Shown: one piece after another, positions 15,475-28,300 of the stretch | Numbering within the stretch: position 1 is the stretch's first letter | Layout: each line of letters opens with the position of its first letter | Assembly: GCA_932294295.1 (NCBI GenBank) | Contig: OW028577.1 | Span: forward strand, 1,931,001 to 1,995,000 | Source: Alitta virens | Taxonomy: Eukaryota > Annelida > Polychaeta > Phyllodocida > Nereididae | Direction of reading: 5' to 3' | DNA: 64,000 nucleotides | Notes under the pieces: generated by a model | The model's database searches: none | The model's input: only the letters and a program-made list of their open reading frames with translations | Told to the model about the DNA's origin: nothing | Translations under genes and position numbers: made by a program

Positions 15475-16797
15475 GCTCCAGCTTTACAGGAGGGTGTGTC
15501 CCCTACCTTACAGGGGAAACAAAAAATGGAAATGTCTTCAGAGAAAAGTCCAAACCGGCTCGCACGTCGCCCGGGTGAACAAGGTGCGCGTCCCTTGAAA
15601 AATTGGCTTCTGGTTCCAGACAAAGTAAACGTTCTGCTCATCTACAGATGATGCCAATCCAAGTACCTCTTATGAAGTTATATCTACGCCATGGCCTAAG
15701 TTTCTTGTTGTTACTGGCAGTGACGATGGGTTTTCCCATCTCTCAGCCATAACAATTTGTCGAACGTTAAAAGAAAGCATTGGTTTCGTAGAACATACGA
15801 GAAGGCTCAGGAGTTCATCCTTGCTGGTGCAGTTTGCCCACAAGGACCAATCATTAAAATTGCTGGAGCTGAGGGCCTTTGCGGGTACCCCTGTAAAGGT
15901 GGAGCCCCATCGGTTCTTCAACTCCTGCAAGGGAGTTGTAACATCTCATGAGAGCAGTCTCTGCTCCGATGACAAACTGAGGGACTGGCTGAATGACTAC
16001 AATGTCATCCACATTCACCGCCAGCCCCCCAGATATTCACGACAGCTACTCACTCTGACCTTTGATGGCACAGTGTTGCCTGATAAGGTCAGAATAGGGT
16101 TCGAGTGGTGTAGGGTACGTCCCTACATCCCGAACCCTAAGAGATGTTACAACTGCCAACGATTTGGCCATTTCAGCGGCTCCTGCTGCTCCAAAGCAAC
16201 CTGCGCCAATTGTGGGTCACGGGAACACACTCATTCTCGTGACTCTCCATGTCAGAACAATCTTATTGTGTTAATTGTGGAGGTGATGGGCCAGCCTATC
16301 ACCGGGGCTGTCCCAAATGGCAGCTAGAGAAAGAGATCCTGAAATTAAAGACCACCAAGGATAGCTCCTTTCCCCAAGCACGCCGTATAGCTGAACAGGC
16401 TGTTGGGGCAAGCTATGCCTCAGTCCTGTCTCAGATGGCTGGACCTAGATCTCCTTCACCCAGATCATCGCCCAGGCGAAGGATTAACCTAGATCCAAAT
16501 TTTAATTATTCCAAGGCAGGCCAAAGCTTGCAGAAAGATAAACCAGAATCGAAGACTTCACAGTCAGACGATCACCTGGCAAGAATTAAGCAGTATGCTA
16601 CAGATGTCGGTAAAGGACATCTCGTAGCTCCATTAGTTGCTGCTTCACCTTCCGGCGATGAGTCGGAAGAGATACACCAGCCGATGGAAGAGGAGGCAGG
16701 GACTACCACCATCCCTAGGCCTCAACGGGAGGGGGCAATTGATAAAAGATCAATTGTTCCCAAAAGACCCCCCCCCCCTCATCAGAAAAGCACTAGA
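15475..16797 (+). pseudogene. LINE ORF1 (gag-like, RRM-like region plus CCHC zinc knuckles), frameshifted
   Basis: The recognisable text starts at PWPKFLVVTGSDDGFSHLS (about 15690). It continues through VKVEPHRFFNSCKGVV and PYIPNPKRCYNCQRFGHFSG, the latter starting the knuckles CYNCQRFGHFSGSC and CANCGSREHTHSRDSPC. The reading frame shifts near 16250, after which CVNCGGDGPAYHRGCPKW gives the third knuckle, and LEKEILKLKTTKDSSFPQAR is typical of I/Jockey ORF1. Another shift lies near 15625. The 3' part is Pro/Ser-rich, with a C run at about 16769. Confidence 0.9.
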
Positions 16798-16968
16798 TAA
16801 ATCTAGTGCACTGGGCATCATAAGACCACCATCTAAGCATGGTGGGGCCCCCAAACAGATCTTAACACCAAAGGAGGCAGCGACTTTGAAGAAAAAGTAA
16901 ATATTCATACTAATTCATACCATGCACTAGATTTTACTATGATAATATTAAACTCTTTTAACTAACTC

Positions 16969-19900
16969 ATGGACAGTATCATTCAGTGGAACTGTCGAGG
17001 TTTCAGAGCCAACTTCGATGAAATAGGTTGCATGGTCCAAGACTTAAACCCTAGTGTTTTCTGCCTGCAGGAAACATTTCTGAAACCTCCAAATAGTTTT
17101 AAACTGAGAAACTACCATATGTATAATACATATGGCAATATTGCCCACGATAGAGCCACTGGTGGCTCATCAATTTTAGTTAAAAATGGAATCATTCATT
17201 CTCATATTCCACTTAACACAAACCTTCAGGTTACAGCAGTTCATCTGAACCTGAATAAAACATTCACTATATGTTCCTTATATATTCCTCCACCCTTTCA
17301 CCTTACAGCCAGTGATTTGCATAACCTTTACAATCAAATTCCTAAACCACGTCTTATCCTAGGAGATTTTAACAGCCATAACCAATTGTGGGGAAGCACT
17401 TCCCACAACAAAGGAAAAACCATTGAAGATTTTCTTAATGACCACACCCTTTGTTTGTTCAATGATGGTTCATCCACATATCTTCACCCAGGTGATGGAA
17501 CATTTTCATCAATTGACCTTAGTATATGTGATCCAGCGTTATTTCTGGAATTTGAATGGAGAGTATTAGAGGACACTCACGGCAGTGATCACTTTCCCAT
17601 TGTCCTACAAAACGTAGAAGGTACTAGAGAAGTGGGTCAACTCCGATGGAAGTTGCATAAAGCGGATTGAACCTCCTTCGAAAAGCACTGCTTAGAAACA
17701 ATTACTATGTCTCATTATAGGAATTGTAATAGTCTCGTTGAAGATTTTACTGATGATATTACTGATATAGCCAATAAAACAATACCGATGACAAAAAATA
17801 ATTCTAAACGAAGTGCAAGACCCTGGTTTGACGACAAAGTAAGAGAAGCTATTAAAAACCGTAAGAGAGCCCTCAGAATTTTTAAATCACAGCCGACCAA
17901 CAACAATCTGAATAATTTTAAGTGCCTGAAAGCCAAAGTGCGTAGAATTGTCATTAAAAAAAAACGTAGTTGCTGGAGAGACTCACTGAAAGAACTCCTA
18001 GCAATAAAGTCTGGAAAATGATTAAGAAGATTGAAGGAAAGAACCTAGCTTCGCATGTAAGCATTCTAGAAGTGAATGGAGAACATCTCTCCTCACCAGA
18101 ACAAATATCAAACGGGTTAGGAGAACAGTTTGCGTACAACTCCTCATCAGAGAACTATACGAGAGAATTCCAATGTTATAAGGCTCAGGCTGAGAGATTA
18201 ACCCTAAATATACAGTCTGATAACAGCGAAGATTATAACTCCTACATCACCTTAGAAGAACTTCAGAAGGCCATCTTAAAAGCGACTGACTCTGCAACAG
18301 GTCCCGATAATATACATTATCAAATCTTAAAACACCTACCTCAATCCTCTTTAAAAACATTACTGTATATCTTTAATCAAATTTGGGAGAAGGGATGTCT
18401 TCCATCCCTCTGGAAACAAGCCACGGTCATCCCAATTCCCAAGCCGGGGAAGGATCATAGTGATCCTCTGAATTATCGACCAATAGCCTTAACCAGTTGT
18501 CTATGTAAGACAATGGAACGAAATTGCTAATGATAGACTGGTTTGGTTCCTGGAGTCGAACCAGCTTATTACAGAGTTTCAATCTGGATTTCGCCGTCAC
18601 AGGAGCACATTAGATCATTTAGTCAGACTGGAAACTTATGTTAGAGATGCTTTCATTAACAGAGAACACGTAGTAGCCATATTCTTTGACCTAGAAAAAG
18701 CTTATGACACTACATGGAAATATGGAATAATGAAAGATCTCCACGACTTAGGGCTTTGAGGTCGCCTTCCAGTTTTCATCGGATCCTTCCTACAGGATCG
18801 CTTCTTTAAGGTCCGAGTGGGATCACCGATGTCAAGCCCCTACTTTCAGGAGAATGGAGTCCCTCAGGGTAGTATTCTCTCGCCTACCCTCTTTAACGTC
18901 AAAATCAACAGTATTGTAAATTCCATCTCAGAAAATCTCATGTCGTCCCTATATGTTGACAATTTCCTCATTGCATACCGTTCCAGATATATGCCAACCA
19001 TAGAACGACAACTGCAATTAAATTTGAATAGGATTCACAAATGGTCACTTGAAAATGGCTTCAAGTTCTCTAAACAGAAGACAGTTTGTATGCCTTTCTA
19101 TTATTTACGATCAAACCATCCAGATCCATCACTAATAATTGACAACTGTCAAATAAAAGTGGTGAATGAAACAAAATTTTTGGGTGAACTCCTGGACTCC
19201 AAATTGTCTTTCATTCTGCATATCAAAGCACTGAAAGTGCCAGAAATCAATGAACCTCCTTAAAGTAGTGAGCAAATATAATTGGGGTGGGGACACAACG
19301 GTCCTCCTTCGTCTCTATCGTGCAATTACTCGTTCTCGACTTGATTATGGTTCTGTGGTATATGGCTCCGCCAGACCATCTTATCTAAAATGCTTAAATT
19401 CTGTCCATCATCAAGGGTTACGACTTAGCTTAAGAGCTTTTCGTACATCTCTTGTAGAGAGCTTGTATGTACTGGCAGGGGAACCTCCACTTTCCCTTCG
19501 TCGTATCAAGTTGTCCATACAATACCTACTTAAAGTAGCTTCAACTCCAACAAATCCTACATATGATGTAATATTTCATCCAAAATACATGTATCATTAT
19601 GAATCTCGTTCAAACGCCATTCGACCACTGGGATTACGCATGAAATTCTATCTTGAGGCTGCAAAAATTGATACTACAATCATTGCCGAGACGGAAGTAC
19701 CACCCATTCCGCCATGGATTCTCCCAGTCCCGAAAGTTATACTGGATTTAGCAGAGCTTAAGAAAAGCGAAACTAATCCGGTAGACTATCAAAACCTATT
19801 TTATAGTATAAGGTTTAAATACGAATCGTACAAATTTCTATACACAGATGGCTCAAAAATGGAAAGACGAGTAGGCTGTGCAGTCACTTTTTATAAAACT

Positions 19901-20630
19901 GTTATAGCTGAATGTCATCTTCCAGACCACTGCTCAATATACACTGCAGAATTAACAGCTATTTACCTTGCCTTAAAGAACATCGAGGACTCAGAATCAG
20001 ATCGTTATGTTATCTGTTCTGATTCCAAATCTGCTCTTCAAGCAATCCAAAATAAACAACTTGACAACCCTGGGATCTTAGATGTTCTTATTAAGTATTT
20101 CTATCTTCACGAAGACATAGTATTCTGCTGGATTCCTGGACATGCTGGCATTGCAGGGAATGAAAAAGCAGACCTGGCAGCAAAAAGGGCTCTGACAAAA
20201 GAGATAACTGATTTTAACATTCCATACACTGATTTTAAAAATCTTTTATCATGTCTTGCTGGCAAAGACAATGGAATGAATGAAATAACAACAAGTTGCA
20301 TTCAAATTATACCTTGCATTCAAAATAAAATACCTAGTAGGTTCAATACTCGCAAAGATCAAGGAATATATCACAGATGCCTCATAGGACATTCAAGACT
20401 TACACTTTTACACCTTTTAGTCAATGAACCGGCACCGGTATGCCAGAGTTGTCGGTGCCCCCTAACAATCAAACATTTTATTAGATTGCACCCACTTACA
20501 ACGCATTAGAAGACCTCTGTTTCAAGCTACTACCTTACAACATCTATTTACTAGATATCCAACCCAGACAATTATTGATTTTTTATATGCTTCTGGTTTC
20601 TACTACCAAATATAGATAATCAATCTTAAC
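16969..20630 (+). pseudogene. LINE ORF2 (AP endonuclease, reverse transcriptase, RNase H), broken
   Basis: The endonuclease (16969-17667) begins with IIQWNCRGFRANFDEI and keeps LQETFLK, ILGDFNSHN and SDHFPIVL. The RT region continues in shifted frames with DPLNYRPIALTSCL, FDLEKAYDTTW and NGVPQGSILSPTLFN. The catalytic box reads YVDN (18952-18963) where active enzymes have Y-x-D-D. RNase H (about 19840-20200) keeps LYTDGSK, AELTAIYLAL, SDSKSAL and GNEKADLAAKRA. A C-terminal CQSCRC/HF knuckle follows before a last frameshift near 20500. At least four frame breaks or stops are visible. Confidence 0.93.
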
Positions 20631-20700
20631 CTATAGAGCCTCTACATAGCCCACTCAGGTGCTGATGAGGCGTTAAACAATAACTCACACACACACACAT

Positions 20701-21345
20701 ATCAATAACTGAACCGTCGTGACATCATGTATTGTATTAGTACTTCCGGGTTCAAGGTCACAAGAGAACTAACCAGCCCTATAGCCAAGTATCCAATTGT
20801 ACCTTGGTCGGGTGAGGCAGTGGTTGTGGGTTGGAACCTGCTACCTCATGATTATCAGCAAAGTTTCTTAGCCATGTACTTGACAGCAATTACAGAGCAT
20901 CAAAGGTTCATTCAAAATGCATGAACTAATGATACATGTTAAATTTTGAGGGTGGGTTATAATTAAACTTCATATCAGGTGTTTTGCATGAACAGAAGTA
21001 AGAAGGAAAATAATTTCGGAAAGAATCAAGAAATTTTTATGCAATTTCTGAAAATATTTTCTTAGACTTTCATATTATTTTTAGGTGCTCAGAATATCAT
21101 CCCTGACCAAAGAAGGAGTTCCAGAACTCTGGGCCAAGATGCAGGAATACCAAACGCAAAGTCTAGAAAACGGATCGTTCTTCAAGCTGCGAGAGAAGCA
21201 ACATGTTGTGTGGATGTGGAATCATATTAAGGACGATATCACTTTGCTTCAAGTTTTTATAACATCGTTTGAATCGTTGAAGTCTCCTAAAACCGAAACA
21301 CCTCCAGTGGTTCATCATGAACATCATGAAAACCATGAAGATTAA
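20701..21345 (+). pseudogene. MMAA exon 6 second fragment, with a 99-bp in-frame deletion
   Basis: Exon 6 restarts here (21085-21345) with its intron and acceptor. It ends in the same His-rich tail and stop as the real gene. It lacks 99 bp (33 codons) compared with 8030-8389. The loss starts directly after GATATC (21240), the very point where the other fragment meets the LINE. With no upstream exons it is not a functional gene. Confidence 0.93.
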
Positions 21346-22342
21346 TATTCAGTTGTGCTAATTAATGTATGCATGCGATGTATTTAATGTAATACGGTGA
21401 TATATTTAGATGACACCCAGGAAAGGTACCCCAGGCAAATCATGCAAAGTTGGGGTATTATCATAATGTATTTATATGGCCCACCTGGTCAGAGCTGTCA
21501 AACGAACAGAAACAATTAGATGGGCTGTCCTCCGTTCAGTGTATGATATTATTCACTCATGGAATGTGAAAACAGTTTACCTTGTTTGGAGTCACTTTTC
21601 ATGGCTTCAATTGATATATACACAACATTTCTCCATTAATTGCAACAGACCTTTACCTTTTTTGAGTGGAAGGTCAGGCCATGTCACGGCGGGGTCAACT
21701 CATTTATAAATAAAGTCTGAGGCTTTGCTGATTGGCTAGTTTTAAGGCCTATCTGACAGATGACAGCAGAATATAAATTTTCCAATTAGGAATTTCATCT
21801 CACGCTGTTACATTGAGTTATTGTGAAGCATTGGATTGATTTACCCGTGATAACTTTATTTTTTGTTAGTAATGCCAACTTGCTGAGTGTGTTCTGTCTG
21901 ATGTTACTGGTAACAATTGTAGTCATATGGAACTTTTAAATGCAGTCTACATATACATGAGAGAACACAACATTCTTTGTCAAGCTTGCCTCTGGAACTT
22001 TTCTGTAATAACTGAAAAACTAAGGTGACATATAAACAATTTTTTATTATAAAACACAGAGACATAAATGTTAAATATACATGTGCCGTATGTATGAAAC
22101 AGGCATGGCACAAATGTCAGAGTAGTTTTCATAGCAGGATTTGCTTAAGGAACAATTTGTCGTAAAAAAGAAAAATACCCTGTGCATGTCTGAAACTGGT
22201 AAGTTGTATTGTGTTATTGTTATATACAAATATGCTAAGTCGCCATGGCAGTGAAAACATAATGAAAAGCACACAAGCTGTCTGTCAAATAAGTTATTAT
22301 ATTAGGCTGTTAAAAATTGGTATGAAGTGAACACTAGGTGTG

Positions 22343-25300
22343 TCATTTTCCACCAGTCTGATACACTCGAACTTTTACATTTGGAGCCACCTGATGAGAT
22401 GTGAAGACAGTACCACTAGAGGGCACTGATTCCTTCCAGTGCGTGAGATTGACCTCCGGGATAGAAGAGCAAGAAATGCGTTCGTTCCATTGACCTTTGT
22501 AGATGGGGTATATCTGGGGGAGAGAGCCTAGTTCCGCTCGGTCTCTGTTCAAAGAGAAAATTTTGTTTATACATGTATGGAAATTGATTTTCCTTCAAGT
22601 ATGTCCTCCAGAGTAATATGATGAGTCGATGCCAGAAATGAATGTTCATGATGCAAGCATTAATATTACAGTCTTGACCATTTTGAATTACGATGTTTCA
22701 CCTCTTGAAATGACCTAATTGATATGTGGATTGCCCTTATGAATGGTTCCAGTGTTATTATGAACTTTAGTGAGTTGCTGGGTCTGAAGTCAGCATATGA
22801 TTGTCAAAGACCTTATGTTTTTGCAAATTTTGTGTCGACTTTCGTGAAAATTTTGTCTGATACAGCTTTTGAATCCCATCGAAGATAGAAATTAAGCTCA
22901 TGCAAATGAGATGTCCTCTTCAGGGTATTAAAAATGCTATGCCAAATTCAAGTAGCATGTGAATTTCATCAAAAACACAATGTTGGTGCAACTTGTCTAG
23001 GTCAGCATGTGAATTTCATGAAAGACTTGATGTTCAGGCAAATCATGTGTCCACTTAAGTGAAAATGCTAAGCCAATATATTGCATGTGAATTTCATCAA
23101 ATACTTGATGTTCAGGCAAATTATGCGTCCAATTAGTATATTGAAAATGCAAAACCAATATAGGTGCAAATTTCCTGTGCAAAGGTGGAGAATTATATTT
23201 ACTGTGAATTATATGGATCTCTAGGCACTTGCACATGCTGAGAACGTTTGAATAATATCCAGCAGTTTCTGATCAGCTGATTTTAATTTTGAAGTTTCAC
23301 TTACTTTAACGTGTACCACATGTCCCTGAAGGGCTGCATAAAGACATTCTTCTGTATCGTTTCAATATTGTCACTGTTTTGGCAAATTATTTTGGCCAGT
23401 GAACCTTGTCTTATGGCCTGTAATTGATCTGCAATAAAGACAATTACATGTTTCAGTAACGAAAGCTTTGATTGAAATCATTCAATCTTCAAGTGCTTAT
23501 ATTAACTTTTGAAATATTATTATGGTTGTATATTAAAAAGTTCTTTTGACTTTGTATAAATTAACACTGAACTACGATAATTTAAAGCATCTGACTGGAA
23601 ATGTTGGTTAGTGACAATACATCTGATAGGTTACAAGACATTGTCTTAATCAATCAAATTTAACTCATCTCAAGAAAACTCCCCTTACCATGTGTAAAAG
23701 GGTATGGATTGTGGAGATTATTCTCATGCCAGAATCTGTCTCCTTTTTTGCTATTGTGGAATTGTGTTGCTAGGATACAGGCAAATACCGGTCCCACCAT
23801 TGCGCCTCTTACGGGATACTCTGAGAGACCGGCTGGGAATATGTCGATGTCATCTACATGTCTGAAATTAAAGTAAACGAATTGCTATTCACATGTAGGA
23901 GTTAGAAGAAGAATATTTTAGCAGTTTGGTGGGCCAGTTGTTAAAGCATCGACTAGTTCGGAATTTTCGGGGTTGAAATTCCAACCTGAGTATACTTGAG
24001 GTAACATTTTTGATAGATGTCATTCACATTGATACATATTTAATTGGCAGTATGGTAGGATTCAAAATGAATTTCCTCTTGTTTTATGGTCACATGTTGT
24101 CATAAAAGGCATGGAGTACCTCAAAATGGACAGTTCAGCAGTAACTTTGCAACAGAAAACTGCATATCTTTAATATTTTTAAGCAATTTCGGCTGTTAGA
24201 TAGATAGATAGATAGATAGATACTTTATTTTGATGGAATGGTACAACAATTATTATACAGTAGGACAATTACATGATGTTAACTATGAATTTTAATCTGT
24301 TATAAATATAGGTCCATCAGGAAACCACCTAAGCATTAGCTGTAATGGTGGCACCTTTCTCAGTGACCAATGAAAGTGGCCATAATGATGAACTAAACGA
24401 TAAAGGCTGCTGTCCATTTTATGCTGCTCCATGCCTAGCATGAAAAATGAGACAGAAAAACTAACAGACTTTCACACTGTACAGTACTACAGTAATGTAG
24501 AAGAGTTTTGTTGTGTTAGGCGCAAAATCAGTTTTGACGTTTAGCAAACCAAATCGAATGCCCCTTCCTAGTGGACGTCTTCGAGGATAATGACCTAATA
24601 TCTGATGCCATATATATAGAGAGACTATTAGAAAACCTTTTTGATATTCACACAATGGGACTACAAACCCACTCAGTTTACAAAGCTCAGTTTAGTTCAT
24701 GCAAAACCATGCACGGCACTCTTACTCATAGAGCGACTGAAACTTGAGGATGATTGAATCATTCATTTTTCCTCGCAGGTCCTGGAAGCTGTTCGCTTTT
24801 TGTAGTCCACACCATTCTCTCCACTTGTTGTATCCTAAGGCGATAAAAAAAAAGACACAAAAGATAATAAGATTAAAAGATATCATTATCTCACCTTTAT
24901 GATATGATACAAAAACGTTTTTGTAATCTGAATTAGCATCATATTTCAATAATATTGTATGAACTTGTAGTTGCCAAATTATGTTCTGGTAGCTGCTCTG
25001 TCTTTCATTGAAACTTTTGATACCAGTTTTATATTGTTATTAAATGTCTGACTGGCTAGTTGATACATCGGTTCATTGATTGGTTCATTTCACGTTTAAA
25101 TAATAAGCTTCAACACTGATTGGTTGTTTGATAAAAAAAGAAAGATTGATCAAATGAAGTCCTTCGAGTCAGGTTTTAACCTCTAACTAGTTATTAGAAG
25201 TCTCAAGATGATTATATATTGTAAATAAACTAGAGATGAGAGGTCCACATTGAATGGATATGTTCGCATAAGCTTATGCACATGTCTATTAAGAATAAAA

Positions 25301-28300
25301 TTTATGTCTCTGTCTAGCTGTCTTTGTGACTAATGGGTAAACTGTCTGTCTATCAGATATGCAATCACAGTGTCTGTTGTTCCGTCATGCACTGTGGTGG
25401 GATGTATATATATATATATCTGTCTTTCTGTCTGTTAGTCACTTAAAAGGAGCGGAGGCCTAGCTCGGAGGTAGCGCTCTGGGCTTCCAACCGCTGAGTC
25501 CCGGGTTCGATTCCCAGTCGAGCCTAAGTTGGATGGCTGTTTCATCCTTCGTCTCATTGCCATGGTCTCTGCCTGTCCTAATTAGCCCAATTGGTGCAGA
25601 AATACAGGACGTAAAGCCCTAATCAACCCACCCACCCTAGTCACTCAAACAGCTCACCTGGCAAACCATGATCCCTGCCTCTCTGTATGTTGATGGCAGC
25701 CAGGTCCATTCCTAACCCAAAGGGAGGGTTTGTGCTGAACAACCTGTTGGTCACTTCCTCTGTGATGTGTGGGTCAATTCTTTGTGCCCCTTGCTTGATA
25801 AAACCTCTTAGGAGTGAGTCTGTACCATCTGAGTTGTACACAAACCTTGGATCTCTGAAAGTCTGAAAGAAGAATTAAACTCTTCATGAGCTAAATCTCA
25901 GCCGGATGTTGGTCGCATGACATGCTAGATTGGCGGGACCTTGTACTCGGTGTCTATGGTGGGCCAAGTGAAAGACCCCACCCATGGAGTAAATGGGTTA
26001 CCTGGTGTGGAATCCAAGCATACTTATCATCTCATCATTACGTCTGCCTCTAGCAGCGACCACATAAGCTAGCTTAATAAGCTTCTGACTAATAGCATTG
26101 AGAGACAATACAACACAATGCAATACAATACAACACAATGCAATACAATACAACAAAATGCAATACAATACAATACACGTTTTTACTTAAACAAATGACA
26201 TGAAGCTTGTGGTTTATAATTAGCTTTTAATGCCTGTGTTCTAAGTTTTGGTCATATTTGGCTCATCACTCAAACTGCACATTGGTGCCATGTGCTATGA
26301 CACTTCTATTATATAATAGTCGTTACTCCCAAAAGTAACGTGTAATTGTTTAAATAAGAAGTGTTACCCTGCTGAAGATGATATCATGTCCTAGACTGTA
26401 AGTATTGTCGACGGCATATTTGATGACTTTTTGGATTTGGCTGTGACCGTAACGCATTGCGGCTGTCGCAAAGGCATTCGCCACATCCGCTTTGACATTC
26501 TCATTGTAATCTGGAAAAAAAGATCGATTAGATATACATGGAAGTTAGTAAAACAAAATCGAATCATCAATAAGTATTGGTTTTGACTAACATACGTGCA
26601 ACTATAAACAATAATCATAATATGTATCACATAAATTCTACAACTATTACCACTATTTTTCTCATAATTTTATGAAACTTTACCTGCAGATTGTATGTTA
26701 AGATGTAGGCCTTTTACAGCAGAGAAAAAAAAATTTAAGATCAGAATAAAAGCAGTTCCCATAAAAGGGATACACGACTGTCAGAGTTAAAATTACACTT
26801 TCTAGAAGTTTTGTAATGATTTTAGATCATGCAACTGAAGCTAATTATTGGGATAATTGAGTTGGGAGGTGCATTAGTGGAGGCAAACTGTGCATGTCCT
26901 GTGAGATAATGCACCATTGTCACAGCAAGTAATGACATAGTATTGACCTGGGACACTTCAATCACAACGCGTCAGATAGATGCAAGTTTCTGTATAAAAT
27001 GATCGCGTTTTTGCAATGCGTAAAGGTTTTCATCACTTTGTTGTGTATGGTCATCATAAAAGATGTCTATTACTTGTTCAAACAGAATGCGATCCAAAGA
27101 AAAAAATTGTAGGATTTGGAGCTGGAGCAGATTAAACCTCCTGTAGGAGTTCTATGTTATGGGGAAATTATTTGGTTTCTCATTCAAAGGTAATCTGTAT
27201 ATATTGTCTTTGAAAAAAAACAGCTTTTTCGGTGGACCACATTTATCAGATGTTATAGCAGCTTACCATAAACATATATAGTTTGAAAGTTTTTTTTATA
27301 AACATCGAGTCCTACATAATATTCTTGTTGAAACAAGCATTGTTGTATGGTAGTCACCTGAACAGAATGCTGCTGGTTATGAAGTTTTTACAGGCAGTGT
27401 TGTATTCCATAACAGTTACAGAGAAACCATTTGCTTTATTGTACACTTATTTCTTCAGGCAGTCCTCGGTAATTGGCCTTCCTGATATCCAAAGCTGTAT
27501 CAGTAAAATGAACATAACTACTTATAGCGTTTGCTTGTTCCTTATCTTGCCAAACTTTTTTCTTACCATTGACGAAGTTGTCGTTGCTTAAAGTAAGACC
27601 GAATCGCGTCATTATATCACTGCCAAGCAACAGCGGTAGATATTCATTGTAGACAATTCTTTGCCAAATTGCTACCACTATTCTCCTCGTTTCTTGGTAG
27701 AGTTTCTCTCCGTTCCAACTTGGATTTATGGTATGGAGTTGTTCTTCGATTCGATTGTGCTCTCGCGCAAAGACGATGTGCAGTGCCATTAGTGCTGAAT
27801 GTTCGTTTACTCTTCCATCACCTATTTGAAGTAATGTATACATGACAATGACAATGACAATGACAGTTTTTATTGGCTCCTAAATAGCACATAACAGTAA
27901 TTACATATTATACAAATTAAATGTTTTCTTAGAGTGGAGCAAGGAGACTCCCTGTAAGGCAATAAGTTTGCCGCTGTCGAGGGAGCCACCTTGTGAAAGA
28001 AAAAAATAAATAAAAAATAATAATACAAAAATAATAATATACAACTCAGCGCTTTAAAACAACCGAGTGAAAACTGCATAAACGTGTTATTGTTATACGA
28101 TAAAAATAACTAAAATTACTGGGAATTACTCAAAATTAGTCAGCTTTTGACAAACATTTCACTTACTATTATCATGTATAAGTAACATAAGTTGTCATTA
28201 TGAGTACATTATGAAATTTTAGTGCAATTATTGTATTTTTTTCTGCTACATGGCGACATGTGCCACGTGCGTTTTCCATGAGAAGGATAAACGCATGGAA

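Larger units (their letters stand above)
15469..20700 (+). mobile_element. I/Jockey-group non-LTR retrotransposon (LINE), decayed
   Basis: A 5.2-kb LINE on the plus strand with two gene regions and a short (AC)n tail at 20683-20698. ORF1 encodes a nucleic-acid-binding protein with CCHC knuckles. ORF2 encodes endonuclease, reverse transcriptase and RNase H. Several frameshifts and in-frame stops (for example TGA at 17668 and TGA in GLGL-stop-GRL near 18760) show that it is dead. RNase H after RT and three zinc knuckles in ORF1 fit the I/Nimb/Jockey group. It interrupts a duplicated MMAA exon 6. A 3' fragment of the same family lies at 47186-47373. Confidence 0.95.
12017..24495. repeat. Tandem segmental duplication, right copy (with later insertions)
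   Basis: Position 12017 corresponds to 6184 and position 24495 to 12016. It contains broken MMAA exons, the second tRNA-Gly, a TTAA-flanked element (13304-14795), a LINE (15469-20700), and the three terminal exons used by the full peroxidase gene. MMAA-side sequence 14928-15468 is repeated at 20701-21240 on the other side of the LINE. Confidence 0.93.
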
